Below are positions 19,369-28,878 of a DNA stretch of 64,000 bases, in pieces. A model generated the notes under the pieces. That model was not told where the DNA came from. It saw only the letters and a program-made list of their open reading frames with translations, and did not search any database. The position numbers and the translations under genes are program-made. Position 1 is the stretch's first letter. Every line of letters begins with the position of its first letter. Source of the stretch: Planctomycetia bacterium (GTDB lineage: Bacteria > Planctomycetota > Planctomycetia > Pirellulales > Thermoguttaceae); contig JAUNBG010000018.1 in NCBI GenBank assembly GCA_030527205.1, positions 1 through 64,000 on the forward strand, in the 5' to 3' direction.

Positions 19369-19608
19369 TTAATTGTTGTCATTTGAATTTTTCTGAAGAA
19401 TGCCAGCTTCAACAAGTTTGTCGATCAATTTTTGCATACTGTCAAACGCCGACAGAAAACCTTGAGGCGGCATAATGATTCTTTCATTAAACTGCGGGGT
19501 TGGCGCTTCGCCTTCGCTATTCGGTTGAAGCGTTATAAAGTCGAAGCGAACCATATTTCCAGCAAAATGGATTTGACCGATTCCGTCAACAAAAATTTCT
19601 TTTTTCAT
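19369..19608 (-). CDS. Small conserved hypothetical protein (DUF3467-like?)
   Basis: A 79-residue protein: a beta-rich start (KKEIFVDGIGQIHFAGNMVRFDFITLQP), then FNERIIMPPQGFLSAFDSMQKLIDKLVEAGIL. The RIIMPPQ followed by an amphipathic helix recalls DUF3467-type small proteins, but this is a weak resemblance. An AAAAGGATAT Shine-Dalgarno lies upstream of the ATG. There is no signal peptide. Function unknown. Confidence 0.65.
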   Translation of the reverse strand: MKKEIFVDGIGQIHFAGNMVRFDFITLQPNSEGEAPTPQFNERIIMPPQGFLSAFDSMQKLIDKLVEAGILQKNSNDNN

Positions 19609-19730
19609 GATCAGTATATCCTTTTATTAAATGAAAAGAGATACAAGATTCTTGTTTTATTTAAAAATGAGCAAAGTTTTATTGCGTTGTTTTTTAGAAT
19701 TATAATTGGTTCGTTGTCTGGTTTCAAAAA

Positions 19731-19780
19731 AACGAGCTTGCGAACAGAGAAATCTTATTTTTGCTTCGGTTTGAGTATAA
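19731..19780 (+). repeat. Bipartite dispersed repeat, copy A
   Basis: GCTTGCGAAC is followed 23 bases later by GTTTGAGTATAA. The same two blocks at nearly the same spacing recur at 22896-22955, 35033-35090 and 41620-41666. Confidence 0.4.
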
Positions 19781-19839
19781 GCCGAAAGAATAATAAGGGA
19801 AAAAACCGGATTAATAAAAACATAATTTTATTATAATTT

Positions 19840-20985
19840 TTATTTTATCGTTGACCATAACCCCCTATAAAGATTAATATATTGGAGAATCATTTTTTCG
19901 AGACTAAAATCATTTTGAACGCGAAAAATGGCGTTTTTTCCCCATTCAAGGCGTTTGGATTTGTTTTCGGGTTTAAGGATTTCCAAAGTTTCATGCGTAA
20001 AAGCGGTTCGTCGACGACTGAGGTCGCCGCCGAATTCCGGGATCAGAAGTCCTGTTTTATCGGGCAAAACGAGTTCGCGATTGCCGGGAATATCGGACGC
20101 CAAAACGGGAACGCCAACAGACATCGCTTCCAAAATTGAGTTCGATTGGCCTTCGTAAGCGCTTGTATTCCAAAAAAGGTCAAAATGCGACATAAACAAC
20201 GAAACATCTTTTTGATGACCAGGAAAATGAACGCAATCCTTCAATAATAAAGCGTCTCGATAGCGCAACAGATTATCGCGTTCTGGCCCGTCGCCAATGA
20301 TAATCGCATGAAATTTCAAGCCTGCAAATTTTAATTGATCAAAAGACCAAAGAGCGTCTCGAATCCTTTTTTGCGGCCAAAGTCTTGCGACCAATCCGAT
20401 TAAAAAAGGGGAATCCGACGTTTGAGAGATTCCTATTCGTTCGAGCAATTCAGAACGCGTTAAAGGAGACGAAGCAATCGGAATGACCGCGTTGGGAATA
20501 ACAACAAATTTTTCTTCAGGCAATCGGTTTTGGATATAGAAATCTTTGATTCCTTCGCTATTGACAGCAATAACGTCAGTTTTTCGGGCTAAATATTGAT
20601 CAATCCAAAAATGCCATTTTTTCTTCCAGGGATCAACGCAACGTTCGCCGCAAATAATTTTGGGGACGCGACAAGCAATTGCCGCTTGACGCCCATAAGC
20701 ATTGGCGGCGAATATCCAGGAATGAACAATGTCGGGTCGAAAAGTTTGAATGATTTTTTTAAGTTTAAAATAAGCAGAAAAAGAAATTTTTGACGATTTT
20801 CCGATGACTGTATAACGAATTTTGTTTTGGCGAAGAATATCGGAGAGCGGTCCGTCGCGGGTTAAAACGGCGACTTGAACTTCAAATTCGTCTTTCGGCA
20901 ATCCGGCAGCCAAAAGCGTCAATTGTTTTTCAGCGCCGCTTTGATCCAATGTCGGAATAATTTCCAAAATTTTTATTTTTGCCAT
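19840..20985 (-). CDS. Family 4 glycosyltransferase
   Basis: About 381 residues. The start MAKIKILEIIPTLDQSGAEKQLTLLAAGL is a typical GT4 N-terminal Rossmann lobe with the acceptor-site SGAE motif. The C-terminal lobe has LIGLVARLWPQKR, AIIIGDGPERDNL and the donor-binding EGQSNSILEAMSVGVPVLASDIPGNRELV (EX7E). It should transfer a sugar from a nucleotide-sugar to a lipid or polysaccharide acceptor at the inner face of the membrane; the substrate is unknown. I start at ATG 20985, with TAGG just upstream, rather than TTG 21006. It lies downstream of argG on the same strand, but a terminator-like stem separates them. Confidence 0.9.
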   Translation of the reverse strand: MAKIKILEIIPTLDQSGAEKQLTLLAAGLPKDEFEVQVAVLTRDGPLSDILRQNKIRYTVIGKSSKISFSAYFKLKKIIQTFRPDIVHSWIFAANAYGRQAAIACRVPKIICGERCVDPWKKKWHFWIDQYLARKTDVIAVNSEGIKDFYIQNRLPEEKFVVIPNAVIPIASSPLTRSELLERIGISQTSDSPFLIGLVARLWPQKRIRDALWSFDQLKFAGLKFHAIIIGDGPERDNLLRYRDALLLKDCVHFPGHQKDVSLFMSHFDLFWNTSAYEGQSNSILEAMSVGVPVLASDIPGNRELVLPDKTGLLIPEFGGDLSRRRTAFTHETLEILKPENKSKRLEWGKNAIFRVQNDFSLEKMILQYINLYRGLWSTIK

Positions 20986-21115
20986 TTTGCCTAAGTTATT
21001 TATCAATTATTTATGAACGTTCCGTTTTGGTTGTTTTGAAAAGAATTGTTTTTTGTTGCAAAAACAAAAACGATCAAAAACGGAACTAATTCGAATTCGA
21101 AAAGAAAAGATTTTG

Positions 21116-21148
21116 CAAAAGAAATTGTCGCGCAATGACGACAATTTT
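21116..21148 (-). terminator. Terminator-like hairpin after argG
   Basis: On the minus strand AAATTGTCG and CGACAATTT form a perfect 9-bp stem (plus-strand arms 21122-21130 and 21139-21147), followed by CTTTT. It lies about 20 bases past the argG stop. Confidence 0.55.
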
Positions 21149-21167
21149 CTGCAAAAAGAAAGCAATC

Positions 21168-22379
21168 TTAGCGCGGACGAATTTTGCCTTGAACTCGATA
21201 GGGAAGACCTTGAATGCGAAGAAAACCGGTCGCGTCATTTTGATTGTAAGCGTTGCTTCCTTCCATTGTCGCGATTCCCTCATCATAAAGCGAGTTCGGG
21301 CTTCGACGACCGTCAACGATAATATTTCCTTTATAAAGTTTGAGCGAAACTTCGCCGGAAACCGGTTTTTGAGCTTCTTTATTAAAGGCGAGAAGAGCGT
21401 CCATTTTTGCGCTGAACCAAAAGCCATAATAAACAAGTTCGGCAACTTCGGGAGCCAAACGGTCGCGCAAATGCATAAGATCGCGATCCATTGTCAATTG
21501 TTCAATATAACGATGAGCGTCATAAAGAACGGTCATTCCTGGCGCTTCGTAAACGCCTCGACTTTTCATTCCAACAAAACGGTTCTCAACCATATCAATA
21601 ATGCCAACGCCGTTGCGTCCGCCCATTTCGTTAAGCGTTTTGACAATTTCATAAGCGTTCAGTCGTTGACCGTTAATTGCGACAGGAACGCCAGATTCAA
21701 ATGAGATATCAACCTTTTCTTCTTTGTCGGGAGCGTCTTGCGGACGAATGGCCATTCCGAAATCAACAATATCCAAACCATTGACTTCCATATCTTCGAG
21801 TTTGCCTGCTTCATAACTGATATGAAGACAGTTTTCATCGGAAGAATAAGGTTTTGCAATTGAGGCTTTAACCGGGATATTTTTCTTTTGGCAATAAGCA
21901 ATCATTTCGGAACGCCCGGGAAAAAGTTGACGAAATTCGTCCATTCGCCAAGGCGTTATCATTTCAATATGCGGATTCAATGCTTCAGCAGCAAGTTGAA
22001 ATCGGCATTGATCGTTGCCTTTTCCCGTCGCGCCATGAGCGTAAGCGGTTGCGCCGACTTCCTGGGCAACTTCCAAAATCTTTTTGGAAATCAGAGGACG
22101 AGCGATTGACGTTCCTAAAAGATAAACGCCCTCATATTTAGCTTGCCATTGCAAAATGGGGAACGCATAGTCTCGACAAAGTTCTTCTTGAACATCAATG
22201 AAACGAACCGAAGCGGCTCCAATATTTTCAGCCTTTTTCCGAATCGCTTCCCGATCTTCGCAAGGTTGACCCAAATCGACATAAACGCAATGAACCTCAT
22301 AACCTTTGTCCATAAGCCAACCAAGAATGACTGATGTGTCCAAACCGCCGGAATACGCCAAAACACATTTTTTTGACAT
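21168..22379 (-). CDS. argG: Argininosuccinate synthase
   Basis: A 403-residue protein of the usual length. CVLAYSGGLDTSVILGWL is the PP-loop ATP-binding motif. YAHGATGKGNDQCRFQL and SSDENCLHISYEAGKLED are the citrulline/aspartate-binding motifs. It joins citrulline and aspartate using ATP to give argininosuccinate, the penultimate step of arginine synthesis, in the cytosol. AAAGGAT lies eight bases before the ATG. No other arg gene is near, so it is apparently a single-gene unit followed by a terminator-like stem. Confidence 0.97.
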   Translation of the reverse strand: MSKKCVLAYSGGLDTSVILGWLMDKGYEVHCVYVDLGQPCEDREAIRKKAENIGAASVRFIDVQEELCRDYAFPILQWQAKYEGVYLLGTSIARPLISKKILEVAQEVGATAYAHGATGKGNDQCRFQLAAEALNPHIEMITPWRMDEFRQLFPGRSEMIAYCQKKNIPVKASIAKPYSSDENCLHISYEAGKLEDMEVNGLDIVDFGMAIRPQDAPDKEEKVDISFESGVPVAINGQRLNAYEIVKTLNEMGGRNGVGIIDMVENRFVGMKSRGVYEAPGMTVLYDAHRYIEQLTMDRDLMHLRDRLAPEVAELVYYGFWFSAKMDALLAFNKEAQKPVSGEVSLKLYKGNIIVDGRRSPNSLYDEGIATMEGSNAYNQNDATGFLRIQGLPYRVQGKIRPR

Positions 22380-22762
22380 TTGCGTTATCCTTTTTATTTT
22401 TCCTGTATTTGCAATTTTAAACCATTGTCCAATAAAATACTGAAATGTCTTCGGAATCCGTTTGATTTGACAATCAATAAAATTGAATTGTAACGCATTG
22501 GAAACGACCGAAAATAAGTATCGTTGGACGAAAACGCCATTAAAATGTTATTATAATAGTTTAAGTTAAAAGGGCAATAAGCCTGGCGAGATAACTGAAA
22601 TAGCAATGAATAATGTTTTGATTTTGATTTATATTCAAAGCCATTTTGGAGGGGACGTTGACAGCAAGGCTTCGAGGAAAGTTTGAGCGTAAGAAAAACA
22701 AAGCGCGGCCCAAAACAAGCGTTGGCAAGTTCTTTTCAAGATCAAAATGAAAAGTTTTTGAC

Positions 22763-22791
22763 TTGACCCATAGGGGACTTTTCTCTATACT
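22763..22791 (+). promoter_or_regulatory. Candidate sigma-70-type promoter for the AsmA-like gene
   Basis: TTGACC (22763-22768) and TATACT (22786-22791) are 17 bases apart, the optimal spacing. Transcription would start near 22798, giving a leader of about 160 bases before the GTG at 22958. Confidence 0.55.
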
Positions 22792-22895
22792 ATATCGAGT
22801 TTATACAGATATTGATTTTTATGCAAAAATGATCTGAATATCTTTTGATATGTCGAAATCGGTTTTGGCAACAGGCTTCGCCTTTGTCATTCATT

Positions 22896-22955
22896 CGTCG
22901 TTATCAGGCTTATGAACTTGAAGATTCCGGGTTTTCAATTGGTTTGAGTATAAAA
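22896..22955 (+). repeat. Bipartite dispersed repeat, copy B
   Basis: GTCGTTATCAGGCTTATGAAC is followed 24 bases later by GTTTGAGTATAAAA. It best matches copy C (35033-35090). It ends only a few bases before the GTG start of the AsmA-like gene. Confidence 0.45.
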
Positions 22956-22957
22956 CT

Positions 22958-25900
22958 GTGATATTCAAAAAAATAAAATTTTATATTAAATGGGCGTTCT
23001 TTGTTTGCCTCATTTTGACCATTATTGCGATTATTCTTTTTTTTCGAAGAACGAGCGACGAACTTGGGCAATTGGTTCAAAAGATTCTTGATAAAAAATT
23101 CCCTCAACTCAATGTTTCGTTTGAGTCTGTCAAATTGATTGATACTCAGGGAGTTCTTTTGCGCAATATTCATTGCGAACCCAAAATAAAATCAGCTGAT
23201 TCGGTCGTCTCATTTAACGCTCAGGAAGTTATTATTGAATGTCCTATTGATATTAAGACGATTTTAAATCAGAAAGCCGTTCCTCAAAAAATAACAATCC
23301 TGCGACCGACTTTCTTTATCAAGGCGACGCATTTTCAACAACTGTCTCAAGACTTTTTAAAGTTTAAGCCTTTTTCTCAAATAGACGATATTCCTTTTCC
23401 TGTTGAATTTCGCGAAGGAAAAATCATTTATGAAAACAACGACAACAGTCAGCCGAAACAATTGATTTTTGGGGGAATTCAAGGAACTCTTTTGCCGCCA
23501 GAATATTCTCAATATCTTAATGCGGAATCAAACAACAAAGAAAACGCTCAAGCGAAGAATGAAGACAAGGGAATGAAATTATTGAATGATAAAGCCGTTG
23601 ATGATTTCGTTTCAGAAAACGACGAAGAATTCAAAAATTCAGCCATTGAGCCATTAACTTTTTCAAATCAGGAAAATAAGTCAATATCAACCTTTTCGCA
23701 AAATGTTTGGCGTTTGAAATTTTCGGCGTCCAATCCGTTGGTTCGTCGAATAAATGTTTCGGGGAAATTCGATGCTGTAACCAAACATTGGCAGTTAAAT
23801 GGGCAAATTGAGCAATTGGATGTTGGGCCGGAATTGACGAAATTTGTGCCATTATCCAAAAACGTTCAATCGGTTTTAAAGACATTTGAATCTCGAACGT
23901 CATTTCAATTTCAACTTGAGTCTGATCCGAAACTTGAACGACAATTTCGAGTCAATTTAACAGGCGAAGCATTTCGGGGAAATGTCAAGTTGCCTTTTTT
24001 GAAATATCCCATTTCTGATATTTATATTAAATATTCTTTATATAATGATCTGTTTAAAATAGAGCGTTTGACAGCGCGAAACGGTTCTGCTTATTTGTTG
24101 ATTGATTATTTGCAAAATGGGTTAAATAGCAATCCTCAAGAAGCTCTGTTGCGGGTTCAATTAGACGAATTCGCATTGGATGATGAAATTTTGAAAGGTT
24201 TTTATCCTTTTTTTCCTGAGAATTTAAGGAAACTGCTTAATGAGTATCAATTTTCAACGCTTGCAAAAATTCAATTTGTTTTGAATAGGCGAGACAACAA
24301 ATGGAATCCCGAACATTTATCGCTTGATTGCATTGATCTCGAAGGATTGTATCGAAAATTTCCATATAAGTTGGAAAATATGTCGGGACAATTAACGTTG
24401 GATGACAAGGCAAAACTAAATTTTCTCTTTCGATCCCATAATGATCAAACTTTAAATCAAGCGGAACAAATTCTAATTCGCGGCGATCTTGCTGACGTTT
24501 TAAGCGATGCCGTCGGTCAAATAGAAATCGAAGGACTCAATTATTCTCTCAATAAGAAACTTTTCGAAGCGATTCCAAAATCATTCCGTCAAGAAATACA
24601 GAAACTTCATCCGGATGGCCTTATTGATGCGAGCCTTCTTTTCAAACTCAATTCGAACTCGAAATCGTCGACGTCGCAATTGGATGAGTCGAACTTTTCC
24701 GCCCCCCTGAATTTCTCGCAAACAAATAATGATCAAACAGTTTTTGCGGAGCGAAATATTGGAATATCGCCGCCCAATAATAGCTTTGAAGAATCGAACG
24801 CTCAAAAGCCAGTCGAATTCTGTTATTTGATTGGAATAAGAAATGCGTCGGTTCGATATGAACGTTTTCCCTTTATGATTAGCGATATTAGCGGGCTGAT
24901 CAAATTTGAAAACGAAGTTTGGTCCTTTTCCAATTTTCGGGGAAATAATGGTTCAGCCAATGTTAAAGCAACCGGTTATTTTGCGCCCAATAATCTGAAT
25001 TATTTGAATCGGAACGGGCTTGTTTCCGAGCCTTCTTCTAATTCAGGTTTCTCGAACGAAGAGCAAAATCGACGTTTTTATTTGCAACTGGAATTAAACA
25101 GTTTTCCGTTGGGAGAAGAACTTCAAAATGCCTTGATTCATTCTCAATATCGCGAATTATTGGAAAAGTTTCATTTGAGAGGAAAGGCCAATGCGATTGT
25201 TCAACTTTCTTATGAGACGGAATCGAAAAAGTTTGATTTGGAACTCGAAGCGGAACCAATTCCCGAGTTGACCTCAATCAAACCGGATTCGTTTCCTTAT
25301 GAACTGAAACAGTTAGAAGGTCATGTTTTTTATCGAAAAGGCGAAATTTTGGTTGATCATCTTCGCGGTCGAAATGGTCAAGTGATCTGTTCCGCAAAGA
25401 TTCATTGTCGATTTTTGCCAAATGGGAGCTGGATTCTCGATTTGATGCCCATTCAAGTTGATCAGGTTCATTTGGATCATGATTTGCAAAAAGCGGTTCC
25501 TTCGTCGCTTTTGACTTTTTTTGATCAATTAAAACTTTCAGGTTATTTTAATCTTTCTGGTCGGGCAAGATTTTATAAAACGTCTCTTGATGCCCCGCTT
25601 GTTTCATTCTGGAATATTGGCGTTGTTATGCATCAAAATGTTGCTCAGGTTGTTATGCCGATACAAAATATTTGCGGGAGAGCGAAATTGTGTGGCTCAG
25701 CTATCGAAAAACAGTCGTTTCAGATTCATGGCGAACTTGATGTTGATTCTTTATGCCTGAATGACATTCAAATAACAAGGTTGACAGGGCCGTTTTATTT
25801 CGATGGTCAAACCTTTCTGTTTGGACGGGACGTTCCTGCCTGGACTTCTATTCCATTTTATCAAAATGACTTTTTTAAACAGGAAACAGATCAGTATATC

Positions 25901-26794
25901 AAGGATCATTATTATCAAAATCAGGCATTAAAAGAGTCAATTCAGTCAAATAACTCCATTCCAGCCCCCAAGAGTTCAAGTTTTGTTTCCGATGTTTCGA
26001 ACAATGTTTCAAATAATGGCAATAAAGAGCAAAAAACAACTCTTTTAACAGAGTCCGCAATAGTTCGGCGACCAATCCAAGGTTTGCTTTTTCGAGGAAA
26101 TTCCGAATTAAGCGGAAAAGTTTTTTTAACAACTCCCATTGTCTATCAATTGAACTTTTTGCTCAAAGACGCTTATTTGGATGAAATAACAAGGGATTTG
26201 ATGCCTCAATCTGATCCCTTGAAGGGAAAAGCGATTATTTTTTCTTTTTTTCAGGGCGAAGGAAAAAATATCGCGACGCTCAAAGGCGAAGGCGGTCTGA
26301 TTCTTAAAGAAGCGGAACTTTATGAACTGCCGCAGATTATGAAAATTTTGCAACTTTTCAGCGTTCGAGAACCAGATCGAACCGCATTTAATTCAAGCGC
26401 GATTGATTTTCGCGTTTTTGGGAACAGACTTTGTTTGGATCGGGTTATTCTGGAAGGAAATTCTTTGACTCTTTTTGGAAATGGTTGGTTGACTCTTGAA
26501 GAAAAAGTCCATTTAATCGATTTGACAATGAATTCGCGTCTCGGTAATACGAAAAATCAGATTCCGGTTCTTTCCGATGTTCTCGGCGGAGCAACAGATC
26601 AAATTTCGCAAATTCGAATTGAAGGGCCGTTGTCGGATCCAGTTATTCGAGCGGATCGTTTTCCTGGCATTAAAAAGGCAATTTGGAGCGTTTTTCCCGA
26701 GCAAGAACCGGAACCTTCCTCTGCAATGCCGACCGAGTCGCCAAGACCGATTCGAGATGCCTGGAAGAAACTTTTCCAAGACGAAAAGAAATAA
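22958..26794 (+). CDS. Large AsmA/TamB-like envelope protein
   Basis: A 1278-residue protein anchored by one N-terminal membrane segment (about residues 10-30, WAFFVCLILTIIAIILFF). The rest is long beta-rich sequence of the AsmA type: an early VSFESVKLIDTQGVLLRNIHCEPKI, many repeated strand pairs, and a C-terminal block (GEGGLILKEAELYELPQIMKILQLFSVREPDRTAFNSSAIDFRVFGNRLCLDRVILEGNSLTLFGNGWLT) that matches the AsmA C-terminal pattern. AsmA-like proteins bridge inner and outer membranes and are thought to move phospholipids. Low-complexity inserts lie near residues 195-250, 550-620 and 985-1050. The GTG start has no strong Shine-Dalgarno and sits right after a dispersed repeat. It converges on the glycerate kinase gene. 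Confidence 0.78.
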   Translation: MIFKKIKFYIKWAFFVCLILTIIAIILFFRRTSDELGQLVQKILDKKFPQLNVSFESVKLIDTQGVLLRNIHCEPKIKSADSVVSFNAQEVIIECPIDIKTILNQKAVPQKITILRPTFFIKATHFQQLSQDFLKFKPFSQIDDIPFPVEFREGKIIYENNDNSQPKQLIFGGIQGTLLPPEYSQYLNAESNNKENAQAKNEDKGMKLLNDKAVDDFVSENDEEFKNSAIEPLTFSNQENKSISTFSQNVWRLKFSASNPLVRRINVSGKFDAVTKHWQLNGQIEQLDVGPELTKFVPLSKNVQSVLKTFESRTSFQFQLESDPKLERQFRVNLTGEAFRGNVKLPFLKYPISDIYIKYSLYNDLFKIERLTARNGSAYLLIDYLQNGLNSNPQEALLRVQLDEFALDDEILKGFYPFFPENLRKLLNEYQFSTLAKIQFVLNRRDNKWNPEHLSLDCIDLEGLYRKFPYKLENMSGQLTLDDKAKLNFLFRSHNDQTLNQAEQILIRGDLADVLSDAVGQIEIEGLNYSLNKKLFEAIPKSFRQEIQKLHPDGLIDASLLFKLNSNSKSSTSQLDESNFSAPLNFSQTNNDQTVFAERNIGISPPNNSFEESNAQKPVEFCYLIGIRNASVRYERFPFMISDISGLIKFENEVWSFSNFRGNNGSANVKATGYFAPNNLNYLNRNGLVSEPSSNSGFSNEEQNRRFYLQLELNSFPLGEELQNALIHSQYRELLEKFHLRGKANAIVQLSYETESKKFDLELEAEPIPELTSIKPDSFPYELKQLEGHVFYRKGEILVDHLRGRNGQVICSAKIHCRFLPNGSWILDLMPIQVDQVHLDHDLQKAVPSSLLTFFDQLKLSGYFNLSGRARFYKTSLDAPLVSFWNIGVVMHQNVAQVVMPIQNICGRAKLCGSAIEKQSFQIHGELDVDSLCLNDIQITRLTGPFYFDGQTFLFGRDVPAWTSIPFYQNDFFKQETDQYIKDHYYQNQALKESIQSNNSIPAPKSSSFVSDVSNNVSNNGNKEQKTTLLTESAIVRRPIQGLLFRGNSELSGKVFLTTPIVYQLNFLLKDAYLDEITRDLMPQSDPLKGKAIIFSFFQGEGKNIATLKGEGGLILKEAELYELPQIMKILQLFSVREPDRTAFNSSAIDFRVFGNRLCLDRVILEGNSLTLFGNGWLTLEEKVHLIDLTMNSRLGNTKNQIPVLSDVLGGATDQISQIRIEGPLSDPVIRADRFPGIKKAIWSVFPEQEPEPSSAMPTESPRPIRDAWKKLFQDEKK

Positions 26795-26850
26795 AATCCG
26801 AAATTCCAATTTCTGTTGTTTATTTCTTTAGAAGATGAATTTTCGCAATC

Positions 26851-28710
26851 TTATTCAGACGACTTTTCTTTGAGAACAATTCTTAAATCGCAAACGTTTG
26901 TTCCAGTTGCCCCTGTTTGAAATAGAGCTTCAAACATTTGAAAAAAGACCCAGGCGTTATTTTGTTCAAGAAAAGCGCTGGGGGACAATTGGTTTTCGCT
27001 GATTGCAATTTGGATTTTTTCAAAAATGGTTCGATCAAAAAAAGCGCCTGCGGCATTGGTTGGGCCATCTTCGCCGTCAGTTCCTGCGGAAAGAAAAACC
27101 GGAACGGTCATTTCATTGGATTTCAGAAGATTAATCAGCGCTGCCAGAACAAGTTGTTGATTTCGACCGCCTTTTCCCCGTTTATCTTCTGTAACAAGTT
27201 GAACGACCGGTTCTCCGCCGCTGATAACGCAATCAAAGGGGAACGTTTCCAGAAAATTTAATTTGTCGTCATTCTTGTTTGTTGAAATGTTTATAGAGTC
27301 TTCCGTATCGATGTCAGAAGACCTTTTATCGTTTATGAAAAAAGGACAAAGATCTGCTTTTGGCTCCATTTTCTCTTTATTATAATCCTTGAACGAATTG
27401 GCATTGGGGAATGAATAATTATTTGATGAATGCAAAATCGCCCGGGACGATTCATTTTCGGAAAAAAGTTTTGTTTCTTGAGAAAAATGTTTTTGACGGA
27501 ACAATTTTAGCGAATCGGATAAAAGTTTTTGACCAACCGTTTCAGCATTTCCTTCGCATTTTGTTGCCGAATGAAAATAAGGTCGATATCCGAGCTCTTT
27601 TGCCTTTTGGGCGGCCATCAAAACAGCCGTTTGGTTATTTCCGATAATAATATTATAATGACGAGAATAACAATCGTTTTCTTTTTGATTGTTGAGCGGA
27701 ATTTTCTGCTGAGATAACTGATCGGCCAAAACTTTTTCTGAGGAATGATCGCCGAAACATTGATGATCAAGATTTCGAACTTTGGAACAATTTTGAGCCT
27801 TTGTTTTGATGACAGCATAAATATTCGTTAACGTTTTCTCATTTTGAACGCCAAATTTCTGAAGAATTTTAAGGGCGTCAAAAGGCGTCGATTGGTTTTC
27901 AACCGTTGGGCCAGAAGCAATAATATCAAGCGGATCGCCTAAAACGTCGGATAAAATCAAACTGATCAATCGTTTATTTCGACAAAGAGTTCGAATCCCG
28001 CCCCCCTTCAACAGACTTAATTCTTTTCGAACGACATTTAATTCAGTTATATTGGCTCCGGCAGCAGAAAGAAAACGGGTTATTGCAATTTTCTCTTGCA
28101 ATGTTATTTCAGGAATTGTCAACGGCAGAAGCGCAGATCCGCCTCCAGAAATCAAACAAAAGATCAGGTCGTCTTTTTGTGCCGACCGAATCAGTTCGAT
28201 GATTTTCTGACTGCCATAAACGCCTTGTTCAGTCGGTTCGTTATATTGCGGCGGTCTGGCTCCATGCAAATGAATTGAACGAAGCGGCGTTTTGAAAAGA
28301 ATGGGATCGTCGGGAATATTGACCCAGCCGGAAAGACGTCCCAAATCAACCAAATGTTTCAAAACCGTTTCAATTCCTAAAGCCATTTGAGCTGACGCTT
28401 TTCCCATTCCGACAACAATAATTCGCCGATTCGGAAAAAGAGGTTCAATAACAGAATAATCGCGCAATAAACTTGATTGAGTGAACTCTTTTTGATTTCT
28501 CTCTTCGGGGGCATTTTCGATCGATTGATAAAATTCTAAGCAATTTGATTTGGCATTCCTCAAAAGCGATTGAATTTTTATTTCATAATAACTTTTTGTT
28601 TCGTTTAAGAAAACCGAGTTTAAAATGAGTTTCAACGGATTAACGGCATCAACGCCGGATTGCCAAATTGTTATGGCGTCCTGTAATTGTTGCAAAGGCG
28701 GGGAATTCAT
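26851..28710 (-). CDS. Glycerate 2-kinase (DUF4147/MOFRL) with low-complexity insertions
   Basis: About 619 residues, against about 420-450 for the family. IIVVGMGKASAQMA opens the DUF4147 domain, followed by LISGGGSALLPLTIPEITLQEKIAITRFLSAAGANITELNVVRKELSLLKGGG. The MOFRL part has CVISGGEPVVQL, GKGGRNQQLVLAAL and LSAGTDGEDGPTNAAGA. It phosphorylates D-glycerate to 2-phosphoglycerate in the cytosol. The extra length is in N/S/K-rich stretches near residues 50-75, 310-345 and 410-485. These lie between conserved blocks, so the enzyme may still fold. The start is ATG 28710; the frame also opens at TTG 28713. It is last in a possible minus-strand run. Confidence 0.92.
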   Translation of the reverse strand: MNSPPLQQLQDAITIWQSGVDAVNPLKLILNSVFLNETKSYYEIKIQSLLRNAKSNCLEFYQSIENAPEERNQKEFTQSSLLRDYSVIEPLFPNRRIIVVGMGKASAQMALGIETVLKHLVDLGRLSGWVNIPDDPILFKTPLRSIHLHGARPPQYNEPTEQGVYGSQKIIELIRSAQKDDLIFCLISGGGSALLPLTIPEITLQEKIAITRFLSAAGANITELNVVRKELSLLKGGGIRTLCRNKRLISLILSDVLGDPLDIIASGPTVENQSTPFDALKILQKFGVQNEKTLTNIYAVIKTKAQNCSKVRNLDHQCFGDHSSEKVLADQLSQQKIPLNNQKENDCYSRHYNIIIGNNQTAVLMAAQKAKELGYRPYFHSATKCEGNAETVGQKLLSDSLKLFRQKHFSQETKLFSENESSRAILHSSNNYSFPNANSFKDYNKEKMEPKADLCPFFINDKRSSDIDTEDSINISTNKNDDKLNFLETFPFDCVISGGEPVVQLVTEDKRGKGGRNQQLVLAALINLLKSNEMTVPVFLSAGTDGEDGPTNAAGAFFDRTIFEKIQIAISENQLSPSAFLEQNNAWVFFQMFEALFQTGATGTNVCDLRIVLKEKSSE

Positions 28711-28878
28711 CAAACGGCCTGTTTTTTTAAGCTAAACGGAATAATGTTATGAAACGGTTGTTTTTTTATGAAACAAAATGGATAACAGAGCTCGCCTTTT
28801 CATAATCCGTCTGTTCGTTTGCGGACTGGCAGCTTGACAATCTCAATTTTTCAACAGGATTGAGCAAAAAACGTTTCT

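Larger units (their letters stand above)
22380..22957. other. Divergent intergenic region between argG and the AsmA-like gene
   Basis: About 580 bases with no supported gene. It contains a good plus-strand promoter (22763-22791) and a bipartite repeat copy ending just before the next start codon. A stretch at 22662-22700 superficially recalls RNase P RNA but was rejected. Confidence 0.5.

Noticed and set aside
22662-22700. Sequence reminiscent of the RNase P RNA 5' conserved region (CGAGGAAAGT)
   Set aside because: The following conserved bases do not match and no other RNase P RNA conserved block is found within the next 400 bases.
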